Assembly: GCA_947598825.1 (NCBI GenBank) | Contig: CANQFM010000018.1 | Span: forward strand, 1-49,759 | Source: an uncultured Eisenbergiella sp. | GTDB taxonomy: Bacteria > Bacillota > Clostridia > Lachnospirales > Lachnospiraceae | DNA length: 49,759 nucleotides | Reading direction: 5' to 3' | Shown: one piece after another, positions 48,972 to 49,759 of the stretch | Numbering within the stretch: position 1 is the stretch's first letter | Layout of the letters: each line of letters opens with the position of its first letter | Program-made: the position numbers and the translations under genes | The notes under the pieces: model-generated | The model's database searches: none | What the model saw: the letters and a program-made list of their open reading frames with translations, nothing else | Told to the model about the DNA's origin: nothing

Positions 48972-49700
48972 ATGGACGCCATCAAAACGATCGATCTTAC
49001 GAAAAAATACAAAGACCTGACCGCCGTGAACAGGCTGAACCTTACCGTCCGTCAAGGCGAGCTGCTGAGCCTGCTGGGCGTCAACGGCGCGGGCAAAACC
49101 ACGACCATCAAAATGCTGACGGGACTGACCCGGCCCACTTTCGGAAACGCCTTTTTGAACGGGAAAAGCATTTTGACGGACAGCGCGGCGGTAAAAGCCA
49201 TGATCGCGGTATCGCCCCAGGAAACAGCGGTGGCCCCCAATCTGACGGTCAGGGAGAACCTGGAGCTGATGGCGGGCATTCATGGATTTTCCAAAGCTGA
49301 GGCCAGGAACAGGGTCGAGGAATTGAACGCCCGTTTCGATTTGGGAGAGATCGCAAATAAAAGAGCCGGAAAGCTCTCCGGCGGGTGGCAGCGGCGTTTA
49401 AGCATCGCCATGGCGCTCGTCAGCGACCCGCAGATTTTGTTTCTGGACGAACCCACCCTGGGGCTGGACGTACTGGCACGGAGTGAACTGTGGGAGTTGA
49501 TCCGCGCCCTCAAGGGAAAAATGACCGTGATCCTGACGACCCATTACATGGAGGAGGCCGAGGCCCTTTCCGACCGTGTGGCGATCCTGAAAAGCGGACG
49601 GCTCCTGCTCACCGGCACTCCTGTAGAGATCAAAGCCCAGGCGGGTACGGACAAATTCGACGAGGCATTCGTGCGCATTGTAAAGGAGGGACAGCCGTGA
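48972..49700 (+). CDS. ABC transporter ATP-binding protein (ABC-2/drug export type)
   Basis: 242 aa. Walker A GVNGAGKTTT (about 36-45), Q loop VSPQETAV, signature LSGGWQRRLSIAMAL, Walker B ILFLDEPTLGLD, His switch LTTHYMEEAEALSD. The signature reads LSGGW rather than LSGGQ. Supplies energy for the permease that starts at 49697 (GTGA overlap), forming an export system under TetR control. Confidence 0.93.
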   Translation: MDAIKTIDLTKKYKDLTAVNRLNLTVRQGELLSLLGVNGAGKTTTIKMLTGLTRPTFGNAFLNGKSILTDSAAVKAMIAVSPQETAVAPNLTVRENLELMAGIHGFSKAEARNRVEELNARFDLGEIANKRAGKLSGGWQRRLSIAMALVSDPQILFLDEPTLGLDVLARSELWELIRALKGKMTVILTTHYMEEAEALSDRVAILKSGRLLLTGTPVEIKAQAGTDKFDEAFVRIVKEGQP

Positions 49701-49759
49701 AAGGTTTGGCTTTTTCCAAACGAAATGATCTGGAGGTTTTGCGCGATCCGCTCAACCTG
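49697..49759 (+). CDS. ABC-2-type permease, N-terminal part only
   Basis: GTG start overlaps the ATPase stop (GTGA); AAAGGAGGGA lies upstream. The 21 codons present (MKGLAFSKRNDLEVLRDPLN) match the start of ABC-2 permeases, whose cytoplasmic helix ends in RDPLNL before the first TM helix. The rest is beyond the right edge. Confidence 0.75.
   Translation, partial: MKGLAFSKRNDLEVLRDPLNL

Overview
The window looks like chromosomal DNA of a low- to mid-GC Gram-positive anaerobe, most probably a Clostridia/Lachnospiraceae-type gut bacterium. The evidence is strong AGGAGG-type ribosome binding sites, a clostridial Tad-pilus locus with DUF5702- and Flp1-like proteins, DUF6382-FHA and WG-repeat proteins, lipoproteins, and a tRNA-Val with no encoded CCA. 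No rRNA or CRISPR array is present.

Region A (1-30.8 kb, all minus strand) is one large locus read from right to left. It opens with a type IVb (Tad) pilus or secretion machine: TadZ-like, TadA ATPase, TadB, TadC, a Flp pilin, two TadE-like pseudopilins, a very large TadG/DUF5702 protein and a TadV/CpaA prepilin peptidase. Without an obvious break it runs into a phosphoprotein signalling set: a TPR/WG-repeat protein, DUF6382-FHA protein, PP2C phosphatase, VWA-TM-FHA protein, macrodomain protein, mini membrane protein, Ser/Thr kinase with beta-propeller, and a 1281-aa surface protein followed by a terminator. A second Ser/Thr kinase (TPR type), a second mini membrane protein, three related membrane TPR proteins, a repeat-rich lipoprotein and a membrane-anchored M15/VanX-like peptidase (cut by the left edge) complete it. 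Kinases, phosphatase and FHA readers probably control assembly or activity of the Tad machine and its envelope partners. An XRE regulator diverges from the locus. A conserved promoter/dyad motif occurs in front of tadZ/xre, the lipoprotein gene and one TPR gene.

Region B (30.9-39.6 kb) is ordinary accessory content: xre, an EamA transporter with a His-rich tail, an Rpn-family nuclease, tRNA-Val(GAC), a CE1-like lipoprotein esterase, a DRE-TIM aldolase, a GH9 glycosidase without signal peptide, a nucleoside hydrolase, and the C-terminal half of a GH105 hydrolase.

Region C (39.6-45.7 kb) appears acquired and rearranged. The N-terminal part of a mobile-element RepA-like ATPase is fused in frame to the GH105 remnant. 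Next to it lie an ABC exporter with a small upstream peptide gene, a 152-bp MITE-like element, an ECF-type sigma factor with a long extra domain, a MATE exporter and a DUF234 fragment.

Region D (45.7-49.8 kb, plus strand) holds a LacI regulator, a MATE exporter whose ribosome binding site is locked in a strong hairpin, a TetR regulator with a good promoter/operator, and an ABC exporter ATPase plus the start of its permease, which is cut by the right edge.
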